Source: Siphonodentalium dalli (lineage: Eukaryota > Mollusca > Scaphopoda > Gadilida > Siphonodentaliidae). Taken from it: a stretch of 64,000 bases of DNA. The position numbers and the translations under genes are program-made. Position 1 is the stretch's first letter, and each line of letters opens with the position of its first letter. Below are positions 36,431-48,283 of the stretch, piece after piece. The notes under the pieces are model-generated. The model was not told the origin of the DNA. It was given only the letters and a program-made list of their open reading frames with translations, and did not search any database. Location: positions 237,105,815 through 237,169,814 of the forward strand of contig CP136061.1 of assembly GCA_032622095.1 (NCBI GenBank). Direction: 5' to 3'.

Positions 36431-37320
36431 TTGAAATATAAATGAATATAAATATATACAAGCTATCGACAGCCTGTGTATTTTACACACGGTTATATAT
36501 CAGATATACACAAGCAAAACGCGCTCCATATTTTGTATTCTGATGTCGCGTTTCATGGACGATCGGTCGTCCGTATCAGTTCGACAACACAATTATTGCC
36601 TTATATAGGGCGGCTGCACGACATTATGGTGTGATCTGAACGGGGCGTATTTATTTTATATAAGATCCATATAGCCGCGGTGAAGTGAACAGATTATTAT
36701 CCGATCCAAAAATGCCGAAAGAAAATTTAACACAAACACGCGATAGACCCCCTGATTGTTGTGCAAGTTCTACTATGCCATATGGATTCCCATTCATTTA
36801 ATTACAATGATATTTGATGTTATTATACTAAAGTCAGGAAACGATATTTTAGCTTCACGTCACTGCGAATGAATACGATGGAGTTAAGTGACTGCCCATC
36901 TCAACATGGACACCAAAGGTTTAATGGCATTGGCAAACATGAACCATGTTAGAAAATTCAAAAACTGCTGAAGGCTTCTTTCACATTTATTAATTTTCAT
37001 TCAGTGCACAGTGTAAAAATTAACGGGGGACCATCTATAGATGGCTCAAAACAGTGGACACTTTTTACGAGGAATATAATAGTGCAGGTCAAAATTTTCT
37101 AAAGTTATGCTAAATGTGAGAGGAGCAATAAAATCAATGACAAATTTTTTGTCTCCGATTTCCACCAAACTAATAGAAAATCGTGGCACCGTTCGAGTCA
37201 GTGTTGGGGAGCGGCATACAAATTGATAAACAATATTTTAAACTAATGCGGTTGTTCAAAGACGCGTGGTATGAAGAATCTAATTGTGTGGAATAAAGAT
37301 GTCAAAAGTTAGAGTCAGGG
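36431..37320. other. Intron of the acetyltransferase gene
   Basis: AT-rich intron sequence. A small perfect palindrome CCATCTATAGATGG lies at about 37031-37044, and 37140-37290 is one unit of the tandem family at 42.1-43.2 kb in the same orientation. No coding content. Confidence 0.6.
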
Positions 37321-38776
37321 TTTAGTCCAGGAGATATTGGTCGACCTCTGCACCCCCCCCCACAGGACTCAACTTCACCCCACTAATTTTCTTTCTTAAT
37401 GTCTCCTCTAAATTTGTTCGGTTGTTACCAAGATAAAAAAAAGTGGCCGCAGAGACTCCAGACAAGATGGCGTCCATCGTGGCGACCATTTTTTTTTATA
37501 TGCACCAGGTCTCTTTGATCGCCGTTATAGTAAAGATGGTATCACATGCGGTCTTGTTTTCCGCCCGATTCGTTATGCTAATATACAACCCTTACAAATG
37601 AGCCAAAAATCCGTTCACCAGAATCCAATATGGCGGCCAAGATGGCCGCCGAAATGTGAAAATATGCTATTTTTCTGACGTTTCACCACCTTTCGTTTGT
37701 CTCTGCGGGAAAATATTGGCATCTTGGCGTGATGTTATACATTTACCGTATAGAAGAGTCATTGGCGAACACATGGGGACCATAACATACATTCGTTGTG
37801 GGATATTTTTGTCCGATATCACGTTTTCCCAATTGCCGGTATAATAGGTCAAAGCCGAATCTACGTTAATAACGCGATGTAATGTTTCGAATCAATGAAT
37901 GTTATTGCTATCATAACAACACCCATGCATATATATATGTGCAGGTGATACTCGAGCTAGGATTCCTCTCATACATGAGTTGAGGAATATTCACCCAAAT
38001 CCAAGATGGCGGCCAAAATAGCCACCAGAAATAGAAAAATCGCTGATTTTAACATCAGTGAGCATTATTGTCATGACAACTCCACACCTGCTTACTATTG
38101 TGAGTTGGGAACACTTAGGCGAAGAACTTTCCTTGTACAATATCCAAATAAAAGTCCCCCAAATCCGAAATGGCGCCCACACTGGCGGACAGATTTTGTA
38201 AAATCACCGAAATTCCCCCATATTCACATCATTGGGCATTATTGTCGATACAACTCCACCCATGCTTACAGTTGAGTTGGAAATACTGAGGTGAAGTAAT
38301 TAACTTGCATCTCATGCAAGAAAAGGTTTTCCAAATCGAAGATGGCGGTCAAAATATCGACCGAAATTTGAAAACACTCTTACATTCCTTTACTTTCTTA
38401 CGATGGGCGTTATTGTTTCGCGATTTCTACCCACCATTACATGTTGATATGGAATATTGGTATGAAGTATTCATTAGTGTTTGGCAATTGATACTCACAG
38501 TCAAGATTGCGGCTAAATTGGCGGCCAGAAATTGAAAAGAAATCGATATATTCACATACTAATTTCAACTTTTTGTCATAATATCGGTATGTATGGACGA
38601 AACTGTACATAAACCATCTACTAGTTCAACTTAAACGTATCAAAACGCATAACATAGCTCGTATCCTTCTGGTCACAATTAATATCGCGATGTGGCATTT
38701 CTATATCCATTCTACACTTAGCGCCGATAATGGCCGTAACCGTAGGTGCGCCGAATAGTCATATCAGAACACTTAC

Positions 38777-38902
38777 CTGATAACAAATTCTGATTTGCTA
38801 CGTCACGTCCATAATTATCTGGACCAGCTTCCAATTCTTTGTGTGATAAATCTAGGTTGCTCACACCGACAAAGTATTCACCACTTCCTGGGAGAAGGGT
38901 CC
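38777..38902 (-). CDS. Candidate cassette exon of the acetyltransferase gene, transposon-derived
   Basis: A 126-nt open segment, TTLLPGSGEYF-like at its start (TLLPGSGEYFVGVSNL, then ending QNLLSG), with a strong donor TCAG|GTAAGT at 38777/38776 and an acceptor AGAG at 38903-38904 lacking a good pyrimidine tract. Using the exon 48284-48481 donor and this acceptor, both joins are phase 1 and the frame stays open, so inclusion adds 42 residues and skipping restores a gap-free GNAT domain. It lies wholly inside the palindromic element; the paired segment in the other arm (about 40850-40955) has an in-frame TGA. It could be an exonised transposon segment, an alternative exon, or chance. No transcript evidence is available here. 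Confidence 0.3.
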
Positions 38903-39760
38903 CTCTAATCATAACGTTTCAAACCATTCATTTTCCGGTGTCTAGCTTACGATTTTAAATATTTGCTAAATTGCTAAATATGGGATTTGTGCGTCATCTT
39001 GAACTAGGAATGCATATGGTCGATGAGCATACACGCTTACAGAAGGTCATCTCTATGTATGTGTCTCATACCCCGTGGGGGTAACGACATGTACACCTGG
39101 CGAACCAGTTAGCTAGTCGCTTCTCAATAGATGGTTCGTCAACTCACAAACTCAGTGAACGCATTTGCATACGTGGACTCGAAGGTTGCTAGCTGTCTCA
39201 TTCCCTTGGACAGATGTCTATCTGCTAAGGAGAAGACCATGGTGTACCGACTACCCACACTTCTTGACCATGATCCGAAGCAAACTGTGTGACGTCCTGC
39301 AGTTGTCTCGTCGAATACTCGCGGTGCTAGTTTGTGGACACACGCCATGATAGTGGGAATGAAATGGACCACGGTTTAACCACCCCCTACACCTGGTGCA
39401 TGTTTAAGATATAGAATGTCATGCGTGTCGGTTTTTTTTTGGTGTGGTTAAGATTGTATTTCCACATCCGTTTCGAAGCCGTTCTGATTCAACTTGACCA
39501 GACGTACAATTTTGTCTGGATAATACTATGCTAGCCTCCCTCAAAACAGTCGGATGGACAAAAGGATAATGTCTTTATAGCATGAATGTATGCGTTTTTG
39601 TTATCCTCTCTCAGGGTTAGTGTCAGTATGTGGGTGGTATTATTCAAGAAAATGTCAGGAACTGTGGTGCATTTATTTCACTATGTATTAAAAGAACAAT
39701 TTATAGTCTCGATGGCAATGGCTATGGACGTTGGGGATCGCGACCTTTATGATCATATAG

Positions 39761-39763
<3 letters not shown>

Positions 39764-39823
<60 letters not shown>
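39764..39823. repeat. (TA)n microsatellite at the palindrome centre
   Basis: About 60 bases of alternating T and A. It sits within about 30-60 bp of the calculated symmetry centre of the 37.3-42.1 kb palindrome and would form or border the hairpin loop. Confidence 0.9.
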
Positions 39824-39824
<1 letters not shown>

Positions 39825-42103
39825 CTTTAGAATATAGTAGTTAATGTCTCATGCATGAAAATGGTCGCAATGGTGATGTTACCAAGAAATCACTTGGTGT
39901 ACCAACATATGTTGAACTGAATGCAAGAGCTCATCAACGTAACATTCCTCTGGATGTTCTTCGCGTTGAACATTTCACCCTTTTGTTGATGGCATTACTT
40001 TTGTACTTTCTTGAACCATACCGACCACCACCCAGCGTGAGTACGACATATCAACCAACTATCAAAGGTATCGCCTTTAAGACTACACCCCAGTCTGGGT
40101 GGGGCGTATACCGTAGTAGCCAATGGCACACGCCTGGTCCAGTTGATTAAGAACGGCTTCCAAAAGGATGGGAACATACAATCTTAGCATACATGGAAAG
40201 TAAAGCCACACATGAGATCCTGTCTGAATCTAAAATATACAAAAATAAGGTGCGGTGCAGTCATTGTCCAATTTCATTTCCACTATCAGGACACATTCCC
40301 ACAAACTAGCACCGTGTGTATTGTTATAATCTGCTTGGGTCTGTTCGGTGAGACAATTGCTGGACGCCAACAAGATTGTTCTTAGGATCATGTTCAAGAA
40401 GTTTGGGTATATTATGCATTATGGTCTTCTATACGCCTTAGCAGAAAGGCATCCGTCAAATGTCAGGCTTTCAACACTCGAAGCCATATACAGAAGTTGT
40501 CCGGGTACGTCAGTGCATTAGATGAGTATGTGAATTGATTAACCATATATTGAGAAGTGGCTGTTTGGGAAGATCACCAGGTGTACATGTTGTTATCCCC
40601 ATTATGTCACCAAAGCTGACAATACGCATGCAGATAGATAGGTCCTTCTGAAAGCTAGTATACGCATCAACATAATACCTTTCTAGTGTATCGCACAAGA
40701 TGACGCCCATAACCCATTATGTAGCATCTGAATTATACCATAAGCTACACAACGAATGAAGCTCGCTAAGAATAAGGATAAGAATTCCAAGCTTTCGAAA
40801 CAAACACGTGAGTTGGACACCGGCATATGTATTGTTTGAAACATTCCGATTAGTGGGACCCTTCTAAAAAGAAGTGTAGACAACTGTCGTTGTGAGCGAG
40901 ATAGATTAATCTGAAGAGACGGAAACTGGTCTAGATAATGCTGAATGTGGCAAATTGAGTATCAATTGCCAAACCATAATGATTACTTCATATCAATGTT
41001 CCATATCAACATGTAATGGTGGGTAGAAATCGCGAAACAATAACGGTCCATCGTAAGAAAATAAATGAATGTATGCGTGTTTTAAAATTTCGGTCTCCAT
41101 TTTGGCCGCCATCTTTGATTTGGAAAACCATTTCTTGCATGAGATGTAAGGTAATTACTTCACCTCAGTATTTCAACTCAACTATAAGCATGGGTGGAGT
41201 TGTCTCGACAATAATGCCCAATGATGTGAATATGGGGGAATTTCGGTGATTTTTCAAAATCTGTCCGCCATTGTGGGCGCCATTTCGGATTTGGGGGACT
41301 TTTATTTGGATATTGTACAAGGAAAGTTCTTCGCCTAAGTGTTCCCAACTCACAATAGTAAGCAGGTGTGGAGTTGTCATGACAATAATGCTCACTGATG
41401 TTAAAATCAGCGATTTTCGGCGATTTTTCTATTTCTGGTGGCCATTTTGGCCGCCAACTTGGATTTGGGTGAATATTCCTCAACTCAGGTATAAGAGGAA
41501 CCCTAGCTCGAGTATCTCCTGCACATATATATGCATGGGTGTTGTTATGATAGCAATAACATTCATTGATTCGAAACATTACATCGCGTTATTAACGTCG
41601 ATTCGGCTTTGGCCTATTATACCGGCATTTGGGAAAACGTGATATCGGACAAAAATATCCCACAATGAATGTATATTATGATCCCCATGTGTTCGCCAAT
41701 GACTCTTCTATACGATAAATGTATAACATCTCGCCAAGATGCCAATATTTTCCCACAGAGACAAACGAAAGGTGGCGAAATGTCAAAACAATAGCATATT
41801 TTCACATTTCGGCGGCCATCTTGGCCGCCATATTGGATTCTGGTCTCGGATTTTTGGCTAATTTGTAAGGGTTGTATATTAGCATAACGAATCGAGCGGA
41901 AAACAAGACCGCGTGTGATATCATCTTTACTATAACGGCGATCAAAGAAACCCTGGTGCATCTTGTCTGGAGTTTCTGCGGCCACTTTTTTTTCTTTTTA
42001 AGAACCGAAAATAATTAGAGGAGACATTAAGAAAGAAAATTAGTGGGGTGAAGTTGAGTCCTTGGGGGGGGGGTGCAGAGGTCGACCAATATCTCCTGGA
42101 CTA

Positions 42104-43190
42104 GTTGGGGAGGCGAGGGGTACCAAAATTGATCAGAATATTTTTAGCGCAGATTTACAACAAATTTTTCATTATACGCAGAATCTAAACGTTTTGGTTA
42201 ATGAAGCCACATTGGTGCCGATTGGTTCAGGGATGTGGAGGGAAGGGACCCAAACATTGATAAGAATGTTTTAGTCGCCTATGTCCACCAAAGTGATATG
42301 CAGTAATCACCACGATACGAGGAATCTAATGGTGTGGCCATATAGTCAAGTGTATATAGTCATCTTCGACGAAGCTAATAATGTGGTTTAAAGAAACAAA
42401 TTGGTCCTATTCGAGTCAGTGATGTGGAGGGCAGGGGCACAAAAACTACATGAACAAAATTGTGCAGCCGATTTATATAATCATCTATAATACAAGATGT
42501 ACATGGTATCTAATGGTGTTGTTTTAAAGATGGCGTCGTGGGGGTAGGGGTAGGAATTGTGACTAGAGGGCATCATAATGCCGGGACAAAACATATTATC
42601 ACCAATTGTTACAAAAATTAGATACACATGAGTCTAATGATGTGGTTCAAAGATGGCGGAGCGGTGCCAGGGCCAGGTAACTATACGTCATAATTTGCTC
42701 AAATTTCAACATTCGTTTTTAATATAACTTCCAAAGATATCAGCAAACTATATATTGGACTAATGAGCTCTCTTCGTTTTAAACAGATTCTGGCGTTCAA
42801 CTCCGAAAAGTGGTGACAGAATTAAGTCACTTTAACACTGAAATATTCCCAACAGTTATATTTATATTGGGACGGGGATCACAGCATCCATAGTGACCTG
42901 TTTCGGTTGAGTTATTTATTCATCTGTGAAGAAAACTGCCAGAACTCTCTTCGCCTGCTGTCATTTTCAAGCAATTTATGACGTAAGTTCCCGGCCCTGA
43001 GTGACATTGGGGATGGAGAGCTAGGGACACCAGAATTTACCAAACCGGCTTGATTACGAAATGTCCTCTAAGTTTAGATTATAGGCATTAACATGATACG
43101 CGGAATCTACTTGTTATGTTTGAAGATGGCACCCTCTGAGATAGTCGGGGTCGTGGCACCAAAATTGATAAAAACTAAATTTCCAATAGA
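42104..43190. repeat. Degenerate tandem array (~130-bp unit)
   Basis: Wording of the type TCGAGTCAGTGATGTGGAGG, GGGGCACMAAAATTGATMA and GAGGAATCTAATGGTGTGG recurs about five times, with drift. One more unit stands on the far side of the palindromic element at 37140-37290 in the same orientation. No coding content. Confidence 0.6.
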
Positions 43191-43194
43191 GATG

Positions 43195-43712
43195 GTTTAT
43201 CTCTTCTTGTGCCAAGTTTTATATAGTTTCCTGGTTATAACATAATAAATATGAATCGAAGAACTTTGTCTGGAATCGCTTCTGTCAATTAATATTGATT
43301 TTATTTCGAATTGTTTGGTATAATACATACAATAAATTTGGGATTTAATGGCTAGAGGAGTGTGGGAGAACTCTATCTCTATCTGAGTGTTTTACGACAG
43401 TAACGAAAAACTCCCAATTTATTATCGCATTATATAATAAAACACGGATATACAATCAATAATAATTGATAGAAGCGTTTCCGCACTCATATTTATTATT
43501 CAATATCCCGGATACTATATCAAATGTATTTAGGAAGAGATCATCCATCTTTAACCATATAGAATATTTGGTTACTTTTTTAAAGACAAATTGACATGTG
43601 TGTCAAATTAGTTAATCGTCACAACTTGATCAGTGAGTACTCTGGCATTAATTATCCGACCTGGAAGAATGTGATAATCATCTACTATTGCTGAGAATTG
43701 CAACCGCGTCGA
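43195..43712. other. Dispersed repeat piece followed by unannotated sequence
   Basis: 43195-43310 matches 7575-7690. The remainder to 43712 has no recognisable feature. Confidence 0.45.
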
Positions 43713-44135
43713 TTGTACCTCATATTAAAAGCCTATGTTAATTTCCCATAAAGTGTGATTTTACAATTTGCAATGTTTCCCGCCCATGAAACATTGCCGG
43801 TCACCATTTTTTGCAATGTTTACCGCTCCGACCGAAACAGCCCGAACATGTTCACGGAAGCACCCGAACGAAATTTTATGACGTATTTGACCGTGACATT
43901 CAAACCGGAAACCCCAAATCGTCACGATTCAGACGACTTCCGCATTCTTCAAAGTAAACATCATGGATGCCGGTGTCAAATCGAAGCGATTCGCGGATGT
44001 ATCACCCGATGATATTTCGATGGTTATTCGGTATAATAAAAACAATGGTGACCTGGCTCGAGGGCAACATTGCGGATAGTCTCCCATTGGAACCAGGTCA
44101 CCATTTTTATAATGTCCCATTTGGCTAAATAATAA
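43713..44135 (+). repeat. Paired repeat with truncated recombinase-like start, copy 1
   Basis: It begins TACCTCATATTAAAAGCCTA and shares about 350 bp with 48912-49345. Within it an ATG at 43962 opens a frame including SKRFADVSPDDISM and ending at a TAG about 39 codons on. That resembles the start of the Crypton-type tyrosine-recombinase/ZMYM-like domain (RFAEVS-type motif), but the rest of the domain is absent. The end carries GGTGACCTGG and its complement CCAGGTCACC, forming a short hairpin. It is likely a truncated, non-autonomous element. Confidence 0.5.
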
Positions 44136-44462
44136 CAATTAGATAATTTTTCAGAAGAAAACTGAAACGTTATGCCCAAATTAGCAGACTCCAACTCCAA
44201 GTTGCCTATATCTGAGGTAAACATGTGGTGAACCAATTTGTTTTTTCTACAGAGGAATTTTGTGTCAATACTATATATATACCAGCAAATGTTCAAGTAT
44301 TATGAACTAAGTATGGTGCAATGATACATTTTACTGTTATTTCTTTAAGAAGTTACTTTTTTGCAGTAAATACCATTGTGTTGCCGGTTTCCAAGGCTAA
44401 CGGGCAAGGCATGCTAATATTTCCTGCTCTATAATTTTAATATCTACATGTATAGTCCTTAA

Positions 44463-44849
44463 CCCTTTCAGTGCCAAGTCCGATTTTTGTATCAACCCAT
44501 ATACCCTGTGCCAATGCATATATAAGAGAATGCATTGGCCTAACAATTGTTCATCATTTGTTATTATTTTTTGCAATTTTTTACAATTTTAATATTTTTT
44601 TCTTATATTCTTCAACTCTTTCAGTGCCAGACTTATTTTGTAGGTTTAGTGCTAGGGAATCTAATGTTTTTCATGGGCATCAAAATTATTACTATGAATA
44701 CTTGGTGATAATTTTGAGTTATAACATGCCCCTAAGGTTTTATCCAGTTTGTTTTTAAATTCGCTATAGCATGCTTAAGCATACCCAAAAGAAATTCAAC
44801 CCGAAAAATAAAAATCTAAACATTTTTTTAGGGCCTGGCACTGAAAGGG
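44463..44849. mobile_element. PiggyBac-like MITE (TTAA target), 387 bp
   Basis: CCCTTTCAGTGCCA at the left and TGGCACTGAAAGGG at the right are perfect inverted repeats, flanked by TTAA at 44459-44462 and 44850-44853. A CCCTTT end at a TTAA target fits the piggyBac superfamily. Near the left end is a collapsed copy of the hairpin module found at 60-61 kb, 44511-44538, in which only the outer arms remain. No transposase. Confidence 0.85.
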
Positions 44850-45119
44850 TTAATCGCGATAAACACATGGCAGTCGTTCGGACGAGGTGAGCCACTGCTT
44901 ATAGTCCATGGATGGGAATGACGTTTTGTGATGCTCATTTGGGTATTCAATTTACGAGAATAACACTTCGAGCAAGTGTATTCTCTATTCCCACCAAATG
45001 TCCACAACTGAGGGTTCCACAGCAGTTTAACATGGGGAACGCCGGGTCACTCTGCAATTGCAAATAATTTACATTGAAGCACAATCGGGTACGATAAAGC
45101 GCAAATGCCAATATAACAC

Positions 45120-45675
45120 AAACTTTCTCCCTTAGGCAAGGGGGGGGGGCGGAACAAATTTTCAGGCATGTGCGCTGATTTTTTTTACTTTCTACCCTTG
45201 TTGGGACCCACCCACCCCCGCTTCGAAAATATTTTCCATTATCGGCATTTTTTTTCGTCCATTTTTGGACACCCACCCTTTTAACACTAAAACAGAGATT
45301 TGCGGGGGTAAATTCACTGTAAACAGCTGTATATGAATTTCTGTGCAAACTATTTGTCATGGATGTTAACATTGACATGTAAATAGGAACGAGTCATTTT
45401 GAGGTCATTCGGGCAAAAAAAAACATGGCGGCCAGCGGACATCTTGGATTACAAAATTTGCAACAAAATACAACACGATAACTGCCTGCAGTCAGTTTAG
45501 CAGTTGGAAATACATTATTTCTCTTATTCTAAGGTGTTTTACGCCAAACTCATTGCAAAAACAGTCAAAAGACTTGCACGAAAAAAAAAACATTTGAGTT
45601 GCTGAAAAAACTGTTTGTTTGTCCCATCGACCACCCATCCACCCGGCATACGTGCCCGGAAAAATCCCCCCTGCC
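45120..45675. repeat. Dispersed repeat, inverted partner of 12795-13345
   Basis: It matches that segment in reverse complement, including the GC-rich runs and the block GATAACTGCCTGCAGTCAG. Its end directly abuts the target duplication of the element starting at 45679. The 143-codon minus frame over it is low-complexity and not a gene. Confidence 0.7.
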
Positions 45676-45678
45676 TTA

Positions 45679-47530
45679 GGGGGTGTTTATACATTAGCCG
45701 GCTAAGATCCTATCCGCTTTAGCCGGTTAGCGATAACAATAGAGTGTTTATACTTCGCCGGGTAAGAATTACAGCTATCCGGATATGCAGCTATTCGGTT
45801 TTCATTTTCTGGATTAAATTATTCAATACAAGCAACTTGTCCTATAGATTCTAGTTCGCTCTGCATTTAAGTTATATCTTTATGTAGTGTCATGCCGTCA
45901 CGTATGATTACTTTTCAACAATTAACTCGAGCAATATTGTTGTATTAGCACTGATAGACCAGTCCGCTTTTCGCATGTGTATATGGGTCAGTGTGTCAGT
46001 TTGATTGTCTCTAATCAGCTGTCCGTCGGTGGTCACGCACCTTGATTATAAGCTATTATTATCAATACTAACTGATGATGGTACACGTAGTCTGCATGTG
46101 CATGGTAAATTTGTTCGCATTCGAGGGAATTAAATGTGGTGTTCGTGTACATGTATGTTCATATATATATGGAAGAAATGGGATGGCACGTTTCAATGGA
46201 TAAAAACTTAATGGGCAATTAGTTCAATAATCTAAATCTGAGTGCGTCGTGGACATATATATACAGGGACGGGTCTAGAGGGCCTGATTTGGAGGCGTGT
46301 GACTGTTCATCTTTGGAATTTCCAACAGCACCAAATCTTGAATATCACCAAACTTACAAGCTCGCGTAAATCCATTTACATACCCGCTTGGGCTTTAATC
46401 TAACTTTCCACTCAAAGTAATCCTCTGGGCGGCCCCGTATTGAGCGATTTCCTTTAGATCTGAACCTGTGTCTAAACCTGGAAATTGGCCAATCCTAACA
46501 TGACTTGTGTAGTGGTCTGACGTCACTTGAACCCGATTTGATTCAGTGAAATTAGATAGCTGTTTTGACTGCCCATTTGGGGAGGGATCAAGACATAATA
46601 TTACCGGGCCGACCATGGCCCGGTGTGAGAAAATTTTGAAATCTGAACCATGAAAGTTGCAAAATCCTAGCATCTAGACTTGCCTTAAGCTTTCCAATTG
46701 TTGGACATTTTCCAAACTTGAAACCCCTCTAACGTTGGATCATTTCCAACTGATGGCCATTTCAGTCTAACAATTTGGCCAAAAAATAAGCAAATGTTGG
46801 TAACAAAAATCCCCACTAATAAATTGTTGGAAAAGCAAACTACGAGAAAAATTTCAACATATTGTTGATGTAAAATTCCCTAACTAATGTCGTGTCAGGT
46901 ATGAAATTTCCAGCTATTGAATATTTTGACCACAGTTGGGATGAGACACCCTCCCCCGTCGCCACGGCCCTGTATACATGGACATGGTGAACACCGAAAT
47001 AAATGAAAAACATATTTTATTGTATAATGTGGAAATGGAAAATGTGTCACATCTGAGTCGCGATGTTAAAACTTAAATATATAATATATAATCCAATCCG
47101 AATGATGAGACACCAATTTGTAGATGCATGCGACGAAATGATCTCAAAACTGACAATGGCCATGCTTTTGACGCGACACTGACTTCACATATTGACTATG
47201 AACTCAAAAAGGCATTTAAAAATGTTGTTATAATATCTATAAAATCAACAATAGCAATACCTGAAAGTTCGAGTTGGATATTAATAATTTCGGTATTTCC
47301 ATTTCTAAAATTGTGCACTTCACTATACTGCCCAACCATCCTTCTAAAAGGAAGCGGCTAGATGTATACAGGCGTACAACACTATCATATTGCAGTTTAG
47401 TGAGAACTAAAGGGGAAACTGTTAAAAAGCAACGGAGACAACTGAATAAATGCGTATCTTCGCCGGCGATGTGTAAACAGTCTTCTCGTTCGCCACATAG
47501 ATCGATAACCGGCTATGTGTAAACGACACC
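45679..47530. mobile_element. PIF/Harbinger-like element (1852 bp) with nested insertion
   Basis: Left end GGGGGTGTTTATACATTAGC and right end complement of GGTGTCGTTTACACATAGCC are imperfect inverted repeats, flanked by TTA at 45676-45678 and 47531-47533. The subterminal AGCCGGCTA and TAACCGGCTA motifs are also inverted. No transposase frame is visible. An hAT-like short element (46264-46975) lies inside, giving the insertion order. Confidence 0.6.
46264..46975. mobile_element. hAT-like short element nested in the 45.7-47.5 kb element
   Basis: It starts CAGGGACGGGTCTAGAGG and ends CGTCGCCACGGCCCTG. The interior matches the 17.6-19.9 kb mosaic, including GGGCCGACCATGGCCC hairpin and AGCATCTAGACTTGCC. 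Flanking 8-mers TATATATA and TATACATG match at only six positions, so the duplication is doubtful. Confidence 0.5.
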
Positions 47531-47533
47531 TTA

Positions 47534-48283
47534 GTTCCCTGTCAGATACTAAATTAGTGAACTGGTCATATATATTATGGGTGGAGACTTGATCTGTCCT
47601 GGCAACGTCATTGGTGTGTTCATTGTATGCCGGCACGAATGCTGCAGATAAGGGCTTTTTTCAAAGCTGTGCAAATGATTTTCACTTTCGCAAAACTATT
47701 TTCACTGGAGTGTAAATAACCGGTATTATATATGCTTGAAAATTATTTAGGCTTCAGTGTAATACTACATGTAGGTCTCAAGTGCAAATTTATATTACGG
47801 TGTAAATATGAACTGAACAGTTCCTCCAAGCATATACATTATAATATATACGCACTCTATTATTTGAGTAAGTATGTGTGCTACATCTCCAAGAGTTCTC
47901 TAGAGATAATAGATATCTTCTCTGAGCTTTCTCTATAGATTCAGGGGTATTTACCAGTCAGTCGTTTTCGTTAGATAGGTAACTCGTAAAATTTATAATA
48001 ATGATAATTAGGCTATTCTCTGCAAGAGCGCTACACGACAAGACGTGGAGGGATGTTCAGCACAAAAAAGCAGACGACCGATAATAACGGTGTAGAAGGA
48101 ATCTTATTCGTTGGTGGGAATTGTTTGTGTAATAAGTTCAACAAAAAGGTCGTGTCTTGAACTTATTATCTGGACATTTTCTAAGGGAAACTAGTCAATG
48201 AGTATTTAGTAAATAAAGGATCAATGAAACATTAGTTTTCGTCGTGTTCCAATTAAGTACATGGTTTACCTATATTCACCTAC
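47534..48283. other. Intron remainder, acetyltransferase gene
   Basis: Contains weak relatives of the 28.9-kb palindrome words (GTGCAAATGATTTTCACTTT) at 47660-47790. No coding content was seen. Confidence 0.5.

Larger units (their letters stand above)
37323..42103. mobile_element. Giant palindromic element, ~4.8 kb, in the acetyltransferase intron
   Basis: The termini TAGTCCAGGAGATATTGGTC (from 37323) and the complement ending CTCCTGGACTA at 42103 are inverted, flanked by GTT on both sides (37320-37322, 42104-42106), a possible 3-bp duplication. Complementarity continues inward for about 2 kb per arm: 38881-38960 pairs with about 40790-40875, 39041-39180 with 40500-40650, and 39340 with 40290. 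The centre lies at the (TA)n tract. The outer half of each arm is built from units of about 165 bp containing AAGATGGCGGCC-type motifs. The flanks (37140-37290 and 42110-43190) are the same tandem family in the same orientation, so the palindrome probably inserted into that array. No intact transposase was found; a solo end exists at 24.95 kb. Confidence 0.75.

Noticed and set aside
39851-40150. 99-codon plus open frame in the palindrome loop
   Set aside because: No recognisable domain and no counterpart; it lies in unpaired loop sequence of a repeat element.
44947-45378. 143-codon minus open frame
   Set aside because: It lies on a dispersed repeat whose inverted copy at 12.8-13.3 kb does not keep the frame; composition is driven by G/C runs.
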